Shown one piece after another: positions 10,142 through 19,029 of a DNA stretch of 64,000 nt. Both the position numbers and the translations under genes were made by a program. The notes beneath the pieces are model-generated. The model had not been told where the DNA came from. It was given only the letters and a program-made list of their open reading frames with translations, and made no database searches. The stretch is taken from contig BSWB01000002.1 in NCBI GenBank assembly GCA_033239125.1, positions 5,055,001 through 5,119,000 of the forward strand. Reading direction: 5' to 3'. This DNA comes from Fagopyrum homotropicum (taxonomy: Eukaryota; Streptophyta; Magnoliopsida; Caryophyllales; Polygonaceae). The stretch's first letter is position 1; each line of letters starts with the position of its first letter.

Positions 10142-12847
10142 TCAAAGGTATGTGGGAAAACCTGTATATCCTTGCGAAGAAGTAGGATATCTGGTTTGGA
10201 TGGGAGTCTCATCGACGTATATTTCAGGAACATGAGATATGAGATGCCAGTCATCACCTCCTCTTTCGTAACTGCAACTTAATTCGGGACACCCAAAAAT
10301 ACGCAACTCTTGAAGAGCCTTGAGGTTGTCAATACCCCTTGGCAATAAGCTCAAAGCTGGACAGTTAAATATCTGTAGCTTCAGAAGAGAAGTGCAATGA
10401 TTCAAGCCCTCAGGCAAGGATCTCAAGTGCATACACTCACTAATCCTATAACATTGCAAAGAGCTAGCAGCTGCGTCAATTCCATCAGGGAAATCTAACA
10501 GCTTTGGAAGCCCAAAAATGAGTATAAATTTAAGGCTCTTTAGGCCATGTAGCCCCTTCCATCCATTTAGATCAAGTTTCTTACAACTATGAATAGATAA
10601 ATGCTCAAGGTCGGTGAGGTTTCTGATGCTGTTTGGAAGAGAAGCAAGTTCAGAACAAGCACGAAATATCAATATCCGGAGCCTCTTCAGGCTCCCAATC
10701 CCCTCTGGCAACATTGCCAAGTTGGGACAAGCAGTGAATTTCAGTACTAGGAGTGAGCTCCAGCTTTGAAAATTTCTCTCTGGAAAACATGTGATCTTTG
10801 ATGTCAGCTCCAAAATCCTTATGTTCACCAAGTTATGCACATTTTCAGGTAACATCTTCAAACTATGACAATACTCAAGATGCAAAACTTGAAGGTTCAC
10901 TAACTTGCAAGTGGAATTAGGAAGCAACTTGAGTTGAGAGTTCCCAGATAGATTAAGGTACCTGAGATGCTTTAAATTCCCTATTGACTCTGGCAGCAGC
11001 TCGAATTCAGAATGTAAAAACATTAGGACCCTCAAATACTTAAAGCTGGACATGAGCCTATCAAGAAACAGTTGACTCATTGAGCCCATTGAGTATAGAA
11101 ATATAAAACTTCGTGCCTTTCTTGCTCCCAAAAGACCATTTGGAAATTCTTTACCTGATAAATCTTCTGTATCCCACGTTAAATGCTTGACCCTCGATGA
11201 TATTTCACGCACATTGCTGTTCACAGTAGCTATTTCTTCCCCAGCTACATATGCTGCCAAATCATGCACCACATCATGCATTTCAGTGCATGATATCTGT
11301 CCACCGGAACTTGTAAATGCCTGTGCGATCGCATCCTCATAGGACATTTGTGAAGGATTGACCCTGCCTTGCATGTAACTGTAAGCCTTCACCATCCTCA
11401 TAACATGTCTTTCAACACAGGGCAGTTGAAGAAACGACCTTGATAAAAGTTCATCAAAGTACCTGTGTCCAACATCTATGGCATCTTCGTTCCCTTCTTG
11501 CACTTGCAGGAATCCTAGTGCCGTCCACAAATTGATTATGTCGGTTCTGTAGAAGGGATACCCTTTTCCAAATAAGGAACAAAAAGTAAAGCATGACCTC
11601 AATTGGTACGGGGTGTGATCCAAGCTCAACTTCAATACTGGCAGTATATCATTTTCTCTTTGAGAAACCTCCCAAAGCTTACTTTCTGCTATTCTCTTCC
11701 ATGTAGAATCATCTCTCTTATCACGCAAAAGAGATCCCAATGTTTTAACTGCCAGAGGAACTCCCCGACACTTCCGAACAATGGTTTTCCCAATTTTCAC
11801 AAGCAGTGGATACGCTTCTTCTTCATGTTCATCAAATGCATGTTTCACAAATATAGACCAGCAATGATCTTCATGGAGGTCTATTAATTTGCAGGGTCTG
11901 ATAGTTCCAGTGACAACAGCAACCTTGTCCTCACGAGTTGTAACTATAATTCTGCTCCTTGCCCCTACAATCAAAAACTTTTTTAACTCGAACCACTGCT
12001 TTGAATCGTCATTCCATACATCATCTAACACTAGAAGAAATGTTTGCTCAGCCAAAATAGCATGCAACTTCTTTTGTAACTCCTCCATACTCGAGTTGGA
12101 GAAATCCAAGCCACAAGCTGATTCGATAATCTTTGCTAGAACAGCTTTCAGAACAAATTTCTTAGAGACATAAACCCATAGTCTCAGCTTGAAGCTTTGA
12201 ACTACTCTAGGGTCATTGAACACCAACTGCGCAAGTGTGGTTTTGCCCATACCCCCTATCCCAATTATGGGAATGACCAAAAAGTGCTGGGCATCATCGA
12301 TTAAGGATTTCAGAAAATGAGAGCCGATCCACTCTTTCTCTTGTTCTCTTCCAAAAGTATGTGATTCTAGAATTGAGGAACAAGTCTCTCTTTGTTCTTC
12401 AATCACTGCAACCAGAGGAAGAGCTCGGTTACTCTCAAAGCAATAGTTCCTCCTGTTCTTTGCTATCTCATCCAGTTCACTTTGTATGGCCTTCAACCCT
12501 TGGGAAAACTTGTAACATGAATACAGTTTGGTAATTTTATTGCCCAAAATTTTCCGTTCGACTTTGTTCACTAAATCTTCAGTTGAAATCAGATCAAGTA
12601 CATCCTCAATATCATAAACAACATCTTTCAGATTGAGAAGCCAATTTCTAACAGAGTTGTTGGTATACTGCTGATCTTCTGCATCGAGAAGCACAGCATT
12701 AATTGCAGCCAAGGTATATTCAAGCCTTTTAAGCTCGTCTTTCACCCTAAAGATTTGTCCAATCTCCAAAAAGGCAGTTGAGACTAGTTTGTTGAGAACT
12801 AGCTTCACAAGCTCAGAAACCACAACATCTCCTATAATACTTGTCAT
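10142..12847 (-). CDS. CC-NB-LRR disease resistance protein (RGA type)
   Basis: An intact single-exon coding sequence of 901 residues. Residues about 1-140 form an Rx-like coiled-coil domain with EDVLDLI in the EDVID position. The NB-ARC domain follows: P-loop GIGGMGKTTLAQ (about residues 197-208), kinase-2 LLVLDDVWND, RNBS-B RIIVTTRE, GLPL variant CRGVPLAVKTLGSLL, RNBS-D-like CFTFCSLFGKGYPF, and the MHD motif EMHDVVHDLA. Leucine-rich repeats (ESIGNLKHLRYLNLSGN and similar) fill the C-terminal third. Such proteins are intracellular receptors that detect pathogen effectors and switch state by ADP/ATP exchange. I start at the second methionine (MTSIIGD) because a splice-acceptor-like TTTTCCTCAG lies just upstream; a start 10 codons earlier would lie inside that probable 5'-UTR intron. 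A duplicated, broken copy lies at 29052-31726. Confidence 0.93.
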   Translation of the reverse strand: MTSIIGDVVVSELVKLVLNKLVSTAFLEIGQIFRVKDELKRLEYTLAAINAVLLDAEDQQYTNNSVRNWLLNLKDVVYDIEDVLDLISTEDLVNKVERKILGNKITKLYSCYKFSQGLKAIQSELDEIAKNRRNYCFESNRALPLVAVIEEQRETCSSILESHTFGREQEKEWIGSHFLKSLIDDAQHFLVIPIIGIGGMGKTTLAQLVFNDPRVVQSFKLRLWVYVSKKFVLKAVLAKIIESACGLDFSNSSMEELQKKLHAILAEQTFLLVLDDVWNDDSKQWFELKKFLIVGARSRIIVTTREDKVAVVTGTIRPCKLIDLHEDHCWSIFVKHAFDEHEEEAYPLLVKIGKTIVRKCRGVPLAVKTLGSLLRDKRDDSTWKRIAESKLWEVSQRENDILPVLKLSLDHTPYQLRSCFTFCSLFGKGYPFYRTDIINLWTALGFLQVQEGNEDAIDVGHRYFDELLSRSFLQLPCVERHVMRMVKAYSYMQGRVNPSQMSYEDAIAQAFTSSGGQISCTEMHDVVHDLAAYVAGEEIATVNSNVREISSRVKHLTWDTEDLSGKEFPNGLLGARKARSFIFLYSMGSMSQLFLDRLMSSFKYLRVLMFLHSEFELLPESIGNLKHLRYLNLSGNSQLKLLPNSTCKLVNLQVLHLEYCHSLKMLPENVHNLVNIRILELTSKITCFPERNFQSWSSLLVLKFTACPNLAMLPEGIGSLKRLRILIFRACSELASLPNSIRNLTDLEHLSIHSCKKLDLNGWKGLHGLKSLKFILIFGLPKLLDFPDGIDAAASSLQCYRISECMHLRSLPEGLNHCTSLLKLQIFNCPALSLLPRGIDNLKALQELRIFGCPELSCSYERGGDDWHLISHVPEIYVDETPIQTRYPTSSQGYTGFPTYL

Positions 12848-13640
12848 CTTCGCACCTGAGGAAAACACAGTTCGCATAAAAATTCACCTTTTGTTTGAAG
12901 AAATTTAGCACTGGTTTTATTTACCTTGTTCCAAAAATTTTGATCTTATTTCAAAAAGCCTCAGAAATGAATATTATCAGTGACACCAGATATGTCATTA
13001 TCATTTGTACAAATTAAATACTCACAAAATTTGGCATAACGCTTCCTCCTCAGTGTTGACTGTTGGTAGTTTGGAACCAAGAAACTTCGCCTGAATTTTA
13101 TAACAATAATTATTGACATATCGATACGCATGCACCACTAATCATATTAAACAATCATTAATAAATTTGAACTGAATATACACCTAATAGGAAATTGAGA
13201 TGATAACGAAGTCAGTTGCAATGACAGAAGGTGATCGCGACTTCAGGATGGCAAGCGATCGATCAAAGAAAAGTGGTCGAAAATTTTTACAGCTAAACTA
13301 ACTGATGAGCAATATTGAATTATACTGATTCCAATTGCGTTTACAAAGAAGATATCGAGAAATAAGCACAAAATGACGAACCCTAACCGCTAAGCTAAAT
13401 TGAAGTATACTGTAATCAACTGTTTATGCATATAGAATTGAAGGCCAGATATTAAATCAATCAAACAATCAATGAATGTCGAAAATATAAAATTGAAGAC
13501 GAAAGAGATTAGGTATTGCCTGCGCAAAGTCGAATTAATGGATGTACGACGACGGCTCGGCTGAGAAGAAGAAGATGAGGAGGAGGGAGGTGATCAACGG
13601 TGGCAAAGGTTTCAACTTTCAGCAACAAAAAGACTACTCA
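12848..13640 (-). promoter_or_regulatory. 5' leader, probable UTR intron and promoter of the NB-LRR gene
   Basis: The region upstream of the start is conserved with 31727-32420 upstream of the paralogue, including a block with GACGACGGCTCGGCTGAG at 13548-13565 next to a run of GAAGAAGAAG. A 3' splice site (TTTTCCTCAG) sits a few bases before the start codon. The leader is therefore probably spliced, with the transcription start near or right of 13550. No TATA box can be assigned with confidence. Confidence 0.45.
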
Positions 13641-14399
13641 TTGAGAAAATGGTAAACTACGGGCAATCACAGTTTCAACTTTCAGCTACCGGTACCCACT
13701 GGCCACTGGATATACAGCTAAATTTGACCAATATCTTTTTATATATATATATAATATAAAATGGTCTCCTCGTGCAAGTTGACTTTTTCATGGAGTTTGG
13801 GCAATTTTTTCACCCCGATGCAGGGGCGGCCCCGGGGGGCGGGGAGGGGCGGCCGCCCCCCTCCGAGAAAAAAAAAAAAAAAAAAAATTTGTGAAAAAAA
13901 TCGTTTTAAAATAGGTTGTGATTCTCTCGTTTATAAAAAATTTTTCTATAATTTATTTTTTTTAAATATCCCTATTCTTGTGTTATATTTAAATGTTTTT
14001 TTTTATCTTTCGTCGAAGTGAACAAAACTTCATAAGTATTTCCCGTTTTAGACTTTAGAGTGAAATAATTCACCAAAATGCACGAGATTTGTTGTTTGGA
14101 TTAGAAGCGCGGTCTTAGACCACACTCTTATTTGTAAAAAGTGTTGTCGAGGACAACGTTTTAATATATGACCGCGCCTTTTAAGTGTAATGTTTTTATA
14201 ATTTTTTTTGTATTGTTGTTTATTGTAAGTAGATGACATATTGACTTTGTTTTTATCGCAATTTTATTTTCATAAATATTTTTATCGAAAATAAAATTTC
14301 GCCCCCCTTTTAAAATCCTGCGGCCGCCACTGGTTACAACATAAGAGAATGTGGTTGCGGCTCTCATCTGATACCATCGAAAAATGGGATCCAGTTCAG

Positions 14400-14680
14400 A
14401 AAATACAATTTTTCTTTTTGTACAAAGTCAGTTTTTAACTAAACAGCTTCCATTGATTAATTGAAGCTTTAAAAATACTGGATTTATGCCTACTAACAAT
14501 CAAGCCTGAGATACTTTGAAACACATTCAGACAATGCAGTAGAATTGAAACAGATCCAACATCACCTCTGCAAAACAATATTACATCATCTACATAAGCT
14601 AAGTGCGTGATTTTCAACTTTCCACATTTCTGATGATAATTAAAATCAGATTCTGTAGTAGCTTATTTAATTAATCTGTA
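14400..14680 (-). mobile_element. LINE reverse transcriptase fragment (YVDD region)
   Basis: A 60-codon minus-strand frame (14617-14435) encodes THLAYVDDVILFCRGD, the catalytic [FY]xDD box of a non-LTR retrotransposon reverse transcriptase. It is followed by LLHCLNVFQSISGL and RHKSSIF, which match the segment that follows this box in plant LINEs. The fragment ends abruptly on both sides and lies between the two right termini of the hAT-like composite, so it was probably trapped inside it. Confidence 0.8.
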
Positions 14681-14696
14681 AAACGTGTTGTTTAGG

Positions 14697-14912
14697 ACAA
14701 AGATAATAAAAACACAAATAGAGGTGCGGTTCTAGACCGCGGCTATAGTGTAACGTTTTTGAAAGAAAAATTTTTTTTTTTAAAAAAAATAGTTGCCCTA
14801 TAGGCGCGTCTATAACCGCGCATCTTTAGTTTTTTTTTCTTTCAAAAACGTTACACTATAGCCGCGATCTAGGACCGCACCTCTATTTGTGTTTTTATTA
14901 TCTTTGTCCTAG
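14697..14912. repeat. Long near-perfect inverted repeat (hairpin)
   Basis: The left arm, about 14697-14771 (GACAAAGATAATAAAAACAC... to GTTTTTGAAAGAAAAA), is the near-exact reverse complement of about 14837-14912, with only a few mismatches over roughly 75 bp. The spacer is about 65 bp and contains a GCGCG motif. Transcripts would fold into a long stem. It sits inside the hAT-like composite and probably derives from two inverted copies of its terminus-proximal sequence. Confidence 0.85.
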
Positions 14913-15288
14913 ACAACGCCTATAGGGCAACTATTTTTTAAAAAAAAAATTTTTAGGCGCGACCGCGCCTTTAAGTGTAATGTTTTTTTATTTATTATAA
15001 GTAGATGACATATTAACTTTGTTTTTATCGCTACTTTATTTTCATAATAATATTTATCGAAAATAAAATTTCGCCCCCCCCTCTAAAAATCCTGCGGCCG
15101 CCACTGCCCCAATGCATACAAACGATGCGATCCAACGTCTCGGAAAATTCTTGAGACGTTTCAACACTTAGTAATAGTCGTTGTATGCGTTTGGGCAATG
15201 AACGTCAAAGATATTTATCACCAAAAGGTTGGTTATTAGAATTTTAAGGCTTTAGGCGAAGTGAAAATAGGGGACTTTTGTAAAAGAA

Positions 15289-16137
15289 TCTATTATAATT
15301 ACTAAAAATAGAGCACGGGTTGATGACGTGGCGCGCTGTGGACGCAGGATTTTTGAAATTGAGCTCCCACAATTAAAGCCAATAAATCTTTATTTTTTAC
15401 ACTATTTTTTAAACCATAAAATCTTTTATAGTTTAATTAAATTTTTGTAGATATAGACCGCGTTATATTAATTAAATTTGGGCAATTTTGGTAACTAAGC
15501 CTTTTTGAAAAACTCGAATAGTAACTAAGCTTTTTAATGTTTTGATTAAGTAAATGTACCCCAACCTTTTGTATATATTTTCAAACTTTACACACTCTTA
15601 TCTCAAGGGGCACATTTACTAAACACAAAACTAGAAAAAGCCTAGTAAACCAAATTGTTTCATTAAATTTTTGTTTAATTATGTTAAGTTTCTTATTTAA
15701 TAATTAAAATTATTTTAATAATTAAAAATAAAATGAACTAATTAACTAATAGATTTATAGTTGAAAAATAATTAATTAAAATAAAACTTTTAATACACCA
15801 ATAAGCATTATAATCCAAAAAAAAAACAAAAGAGTTGTTAAATACAAAAAAAAATTGTAAAACTAAATTGTTACCCATTAACCAAGAAAAAATCCCTAAA
15901 CTCATTACATAATCGGAAAAAAACAAAAATGTTGTTATATATATATAATAATATTATTATTCTATTAAGTATGTCCATAGTATAATCTCATTTAGTAAAT
16001 TTATCCTTAATAAAGTAATGTTGGTAAGTCGATTAGATTAGAGAAGTATACAAAATAAAAGCACGTAAAAAAACCAATTTCACAATATTCTTTCTCATTT
16101 TTTTCAAAACCCGCATAAGGTGCGGGTATTATACTAG
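15289..16137 (+). mobile_element. Short non-autonomous Helitron
   Basis: The left end begins A|TCTATTATAATTACTA with AGAGCACGGGT shortly after, a common plant Helitron 5' pattern. The right end has the hairpin CCCGCATAAGGTGCGGG (16110-16126), then TATTATA and the terminal CTAG, followed by T. Insertion between A and T, absence of a TSD, and a hairpin about 10 nt before CTRR are diagnostic. The interior (850 bp, AT-rich) encodes no Rep/helicase, so it is non-autonomous. Confidence 0.75.
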
Positions 16138-16469
16138 TATTTATAAAAAAAATTCTCGTATAAATGTAAGATAGTATAGGTAGGTTAAACAATATTTAAT
16201 AAAAAAAGAAGGTTAAACAATATTTATAAAAAAGTCCATATAGTAAAAGGACCCTATGCTAAGCCCGGTTTCATGTTGTTCCATGTGGTCTCTTCAAAAA
16301 TGTTAAGCTCGGGCCTGAGGCTAAGAGAATATTTATAAAGTATGGCCTTTTAGTATATGGATTTTTTTATACATAGGGTCTCTCCAAATTGGGGGCTCTA
16401 GGCACTTGTCTATTGGGCCTTCTCTAAGGGTCGGGCCTGAAAGAAGGTTACGACTTCATTACAAAAATG
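16138..16469. other. Non-coding, repeat-like sequence
   Basis: Imperfect duplicates of GGTTAAACAATATTTA (near 16183 and 16212) and of a GTCCATATAGT/GGATTTTTTTA segment are seen, along with GGGCC-rich motifs. Probably decayed transposon sequence; no termini can be defined. Confidence 0.4.
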
Positions 16470-16990
16470 TAACAAACATTGTCTTTCAGTGATTGCATCA
16501 AGATGAAGATATTTGTCACAAGAATCGACAACAACTCCATAAGTCAACATGCGTATGGCGCTTGTGCATTTTTACAATGCATATAATTCAAACCTACCAG
16601 TTGCATCTAGCTTTTGTTAAAATTAATCATTTCATTATCAAGTCGTTCAATGATGCGCAAGAAAACATTCTTGCGCATTATGAACCGGCGTCGAAAAAGA
16701 TCATCATGATAGCCTGATAGGTTGCATCATTGGAGAAATAATCTTTGTAAAGTCGCGCATGCCCTTCTTCCCGTACTCTTTCAATGTGGATTCGCCGACG
16801 TTGCCTTCTTGAATTTTCCGGTTGTGTTATTTGCCCTTCAAATTGTTCGCATGTAGCTTGTCACTCTTTGAAAACAACTTCTACCTCGTCATCCGTTTCA
16901 GAGCTAGTGCTAGATCGGAAACGGTTTGTACCTGAGGAATTTAATTTGGAGCAAAAAGTTTCATTATGTTAAGCTAAGCTAAAAATTGCA
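16470..16990 (-). mobile_element. PIF/Harbinger transposase (HARBI1/ALP1-like) fragment
   Basis: The minus strand, with frameshifts and stops, encodes RRRIHIERVREEGHARLYKD then YFSNDATYQ and a shifted FRRRFIMRKNVFLRIIERLD. This is the characteristic N-terminal block of plant Harbinger-type nucleases (RRRxIxRxREEGHxRLxxDYF...FRRRFRM). Further down, LQKCTAAIRML-like residues are still recognisable as CKNAQAPYAC followed by LMELLSILVTNIFIL. The catalytic DDE region is absent. This is a decayed fragment. Confidence 0.7.
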
Positions 16991-17004
16991 TAGCCAACTT
17001 CATA

Positions 17005-17545
17005 TATATTGCTAGCTTTTGTTTTGATAATGATAAGAGATAGGTTATCTTGATCAACTTTTGCAGAGATTCTTTCACATACATTATTATTGGTAGTTTT
17101 TAATTTTGATTTTGATAAGAGATAGTTTGATTTTATCAACTTTTGCGGAGATTCTTTCACGTGTATTATTATTGGTAGCTTTTATTTTGATTTTGACAAG
17201 AGATAGTTTGTTTTTATCAACTTTTACGGAGATTTTTTCACATGCATTATTATTGCTAGTTTTGATTTTGACAAGAGGTAGGTTGATTCTATCAACTTTT
17301 GTAGAGATTATTTCACATGCATTATTATTTGTAGCTTTTATTTTGATTTTAACAAGAGATAGTTTGTTTTTATCAAACTTTTGTAGAGTTTATTTCATAT
17401 GCATTATTATTGCTACATTTTATTTTGATTTTGACAAAAGATAGGGTGTTTTTATTAACTTTTGCTGAGATTTTTTCACATGAACTATTATTGCTAGTTT
17501 TTATTTTGATTTTGACAAGAGATAGTTTAATTTTATTAACATATA
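17005..17545. repeat. Tandem repeat, about 80-bp unit, seven copies
   Basis: Units begin near 17011, 17091, 17173, 17256, 17330, 17412 and 17492. Each contains a variant of TTTTGATTTTGACAAGAGATA, then ATCAACTTTTG-GAGATT-TTTCACATGCATTATTATTG. The long plus-strand frames across it are a by-product of the repetition. It lies between two PIF/Harbinger fragments. Confidence 0.85.
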
Positions 17546-17760
17546 CAAACACTTACATTGAAAATGCTAGATTGAGACTTACAAACACTTACATTGAAAA
17601 TACTAGATCGACACATACAAACACTTTGATTAGAAATATTAGATCAACAAACACAAACAATTAAATTGAAAACACTATATCGACACATACAAACACTTAA
17701 AGTGAAAATACTAGATCAACAAACACAAACACTTAATTGAAATCACTAGATCGACAACCA
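17546..17760. repeat. Tandem repeat, about 38-bp unit, about six copies
   Basis: Degenerate copies of ACAAACACTTACATTGAAAA followed by TACTAGATCGACACAT occur back to back. This array immediately follows the 80-bp array but is unrelated in sequence. Confidence 0.8.
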
Positions 17761-17769
17761 GGTGCATAT

Positions 17770-18110
17770 AGATTCAACCTACATGAAATACCTTCATCAA
17801 CGAGATCTTCAAAGCTTCCCATTCAGGAGGAACGTCTCCATGTGACATTAATTCCATAAGCAACTCCATTTTCTTCACATTTTAATAATCTTTTTACTTC
17901 ATTAACTTTCTCGCCTCCTTTTCCTCCTTAAGCTTGATCTCTCTCATCCTATACTTTTCCATGAATAGGAGATGTGCCTCTTTTTCAAGAACAAGGTCAA
18001 TATCAACATCACAACTTGTTGACACTAACCCTTTCCCCTTTCTTTTAGCAGCTTGGATACCGATTGAACGCTCAAGAGAAAATTGGTGAAATGATACATC
18101 TTTTGTAACT
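17770..18110 (-). mobile_element. PIF/Harbinger ORF1 (NAM-associated C-terminal domain) fragment
   Basis: The minus strand encodes ERSIGIQAAKRKGKGL, matching the RPxGxKAAKRKGK motif of the NAM-associated domain common in Harbinger ORF1 proteins. A Lys/Glu-rich helix (KYRMREIKLKEEKEARK) and then LMELMSHGDVPPEWEA follow after a stop. It belongs with the transposase fragment at 16470-16990, on the same strand; together they are scraps of one or two Harbinger elements separated by satellite-like arrays. Confidence 0.65.
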
Positions 18111-18239
18111 TGTAAACTAACTAGGCACCCAATTTTTTCAATTAAAAATAAAGGTAAATTAAGTAGATATGGGCCATATGGCCGAAAATAAGGAAAGAAG
18201 TCAGAGTATATTATTAATTGGTAACTACCCAATTAATTT

Positions 18240-18545
18240 CAATTACACAATGTTCATACACAATTTCAATTACACAATGTTAATACATAAAAGACTTGTG
18301 TAACCAAACTTTGCATAAATGACGGACTTGTGTAACCAAATATTGTGTAAATGACAAACTTGTGTAACCAAACTTTGTGTAAATGATAAAAAAACGGAAT
18401 TGTATAATTAAAAAACAATCGAATGTGTTAACTACATAAATTGACATAAAAAAATGAAATTGTGTAACCAAACTTTGTGTAAATGACAGACTTGGGTACC
18501 CAAATCTTGTGTAAATGATGACAAACTTGTGTACATGACATAAAC
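18240..18545. repeat. Tandem repeat, about 32-bp unit
   Basis: Repeated units carry CTTGTGTAACCAAACTTTGT followed by GTAAATGACA, with a gap of unrelated sequence at 18390-18450. A short direct duplication of CAATTTCAATTACACAATGTT occurs just before it (18235-18286). Confidence 0.8.
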
Positions 18546-18599
18546 AAATGGAAGTGTCTAGTTTGAATTTCTTATTTCCGTAAAAAAAATGTTGAGAAT

Positions 18600-18935
18600 A
18601 TCATAACCCTAGATAAATCTTATTTAAGGATAGATAATATATTTATTTACATAAATTATATCTTTGGATAAATCTTTATTTTATTTTATTTTTGAATAAA
18701 TAATATCTTTATTTTAACAAGCATAAATCTTATTTACGGATAGATAAATAATATATTTATTTACATAAATTAAAAACCATAAATCTTATCTTTGGATAAA
18801 TAATATCTTTATTTCCATAATTTAACAAACATAAATCTTATTTTCGGTTAAATAAATAATATCTTTATTTCCATAAATCTTAATTTTGGATAAATAATAT
18901 CTTTTTTTCTATAATTTAACAACCCTAAATCAATA
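18600..18935. repeat. Degenerate AT-rich tandem repeat, about 60 bp
   Basis: Blocks with ATAAATCTTATTT-CGGATA then AATAATATCTTTATTTCCAT recur about five times. This lies immediately upstream of the MULE transposase gene and may be part of that element's end, though no inverted counterpart was found. Confidence 0.7.
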
Positions 18936-19029
18936 TTTTTCATCCTATAAAAATTGTAGTCAATCCCCTCCAACCCTCATTCAGCCATCTATTCACAAAG
19001 TCTATTCTTATTAAAAAAGCAACTTAACA

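Larger units (their letters stand above)
13821..15106. mobile_element. hAT-like composite element with CAG...CTG ends
   Basis: The left end reads CAGGGGCGGCC and the right end, reverse complemented, CAGTGGCGGCCGCAGG. The flanks are CCCCGATG (13813-13820) and CCCCAATG (15107-15114), an 8-bp TSD with one mismatch. A second copy of the right terminus lies inside, ending at 14332. The 170 bp before each right end are closely similar: both contain AAGTGTAATG, AAGTAGATGACATATT and TATCGAAAATAAAATTTCGCC. Between the two right ends are a LINE fragment and a long hairpin. The structure is best read as nested or recombined copies of one non-autonomous family; no transposase is present. Confidence 0.65.

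Noticed and set aside
11603..12173. Plus-strand ORFs of 94 codons across the NB-LRR gene (also 29395-31050)
   Set aside because: They are antisense shadows of the NB-ARC coding sequence and are repeated in the pseudogene only because the sequence is duplicated.
12848..12877. Upstream methionine giving a 911-residue NB-LRR
   Set aside because: A strong polypyrimidine-CAG acceptor lies between it and the next ATG, and MTSIIGDVVVSELV is the more usual start for this receptor class.
17106..17664. Repetitive plus-strand protein (units like FILILTRDSLFLSTFAEI)
   Set aside because: It is a translation of the 80-bp minisatellite. Phase is not kept between units, and frame breaks occur at several of them.
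17005..18545. Regularly spaced repeats that could suggest a CRISPR array
   Set aside because: The repeats are contiguous minisatellites with diverging units and no unique spacers, in a eukaryotic context with introns and retrotransposons. No cas-like genes are present.
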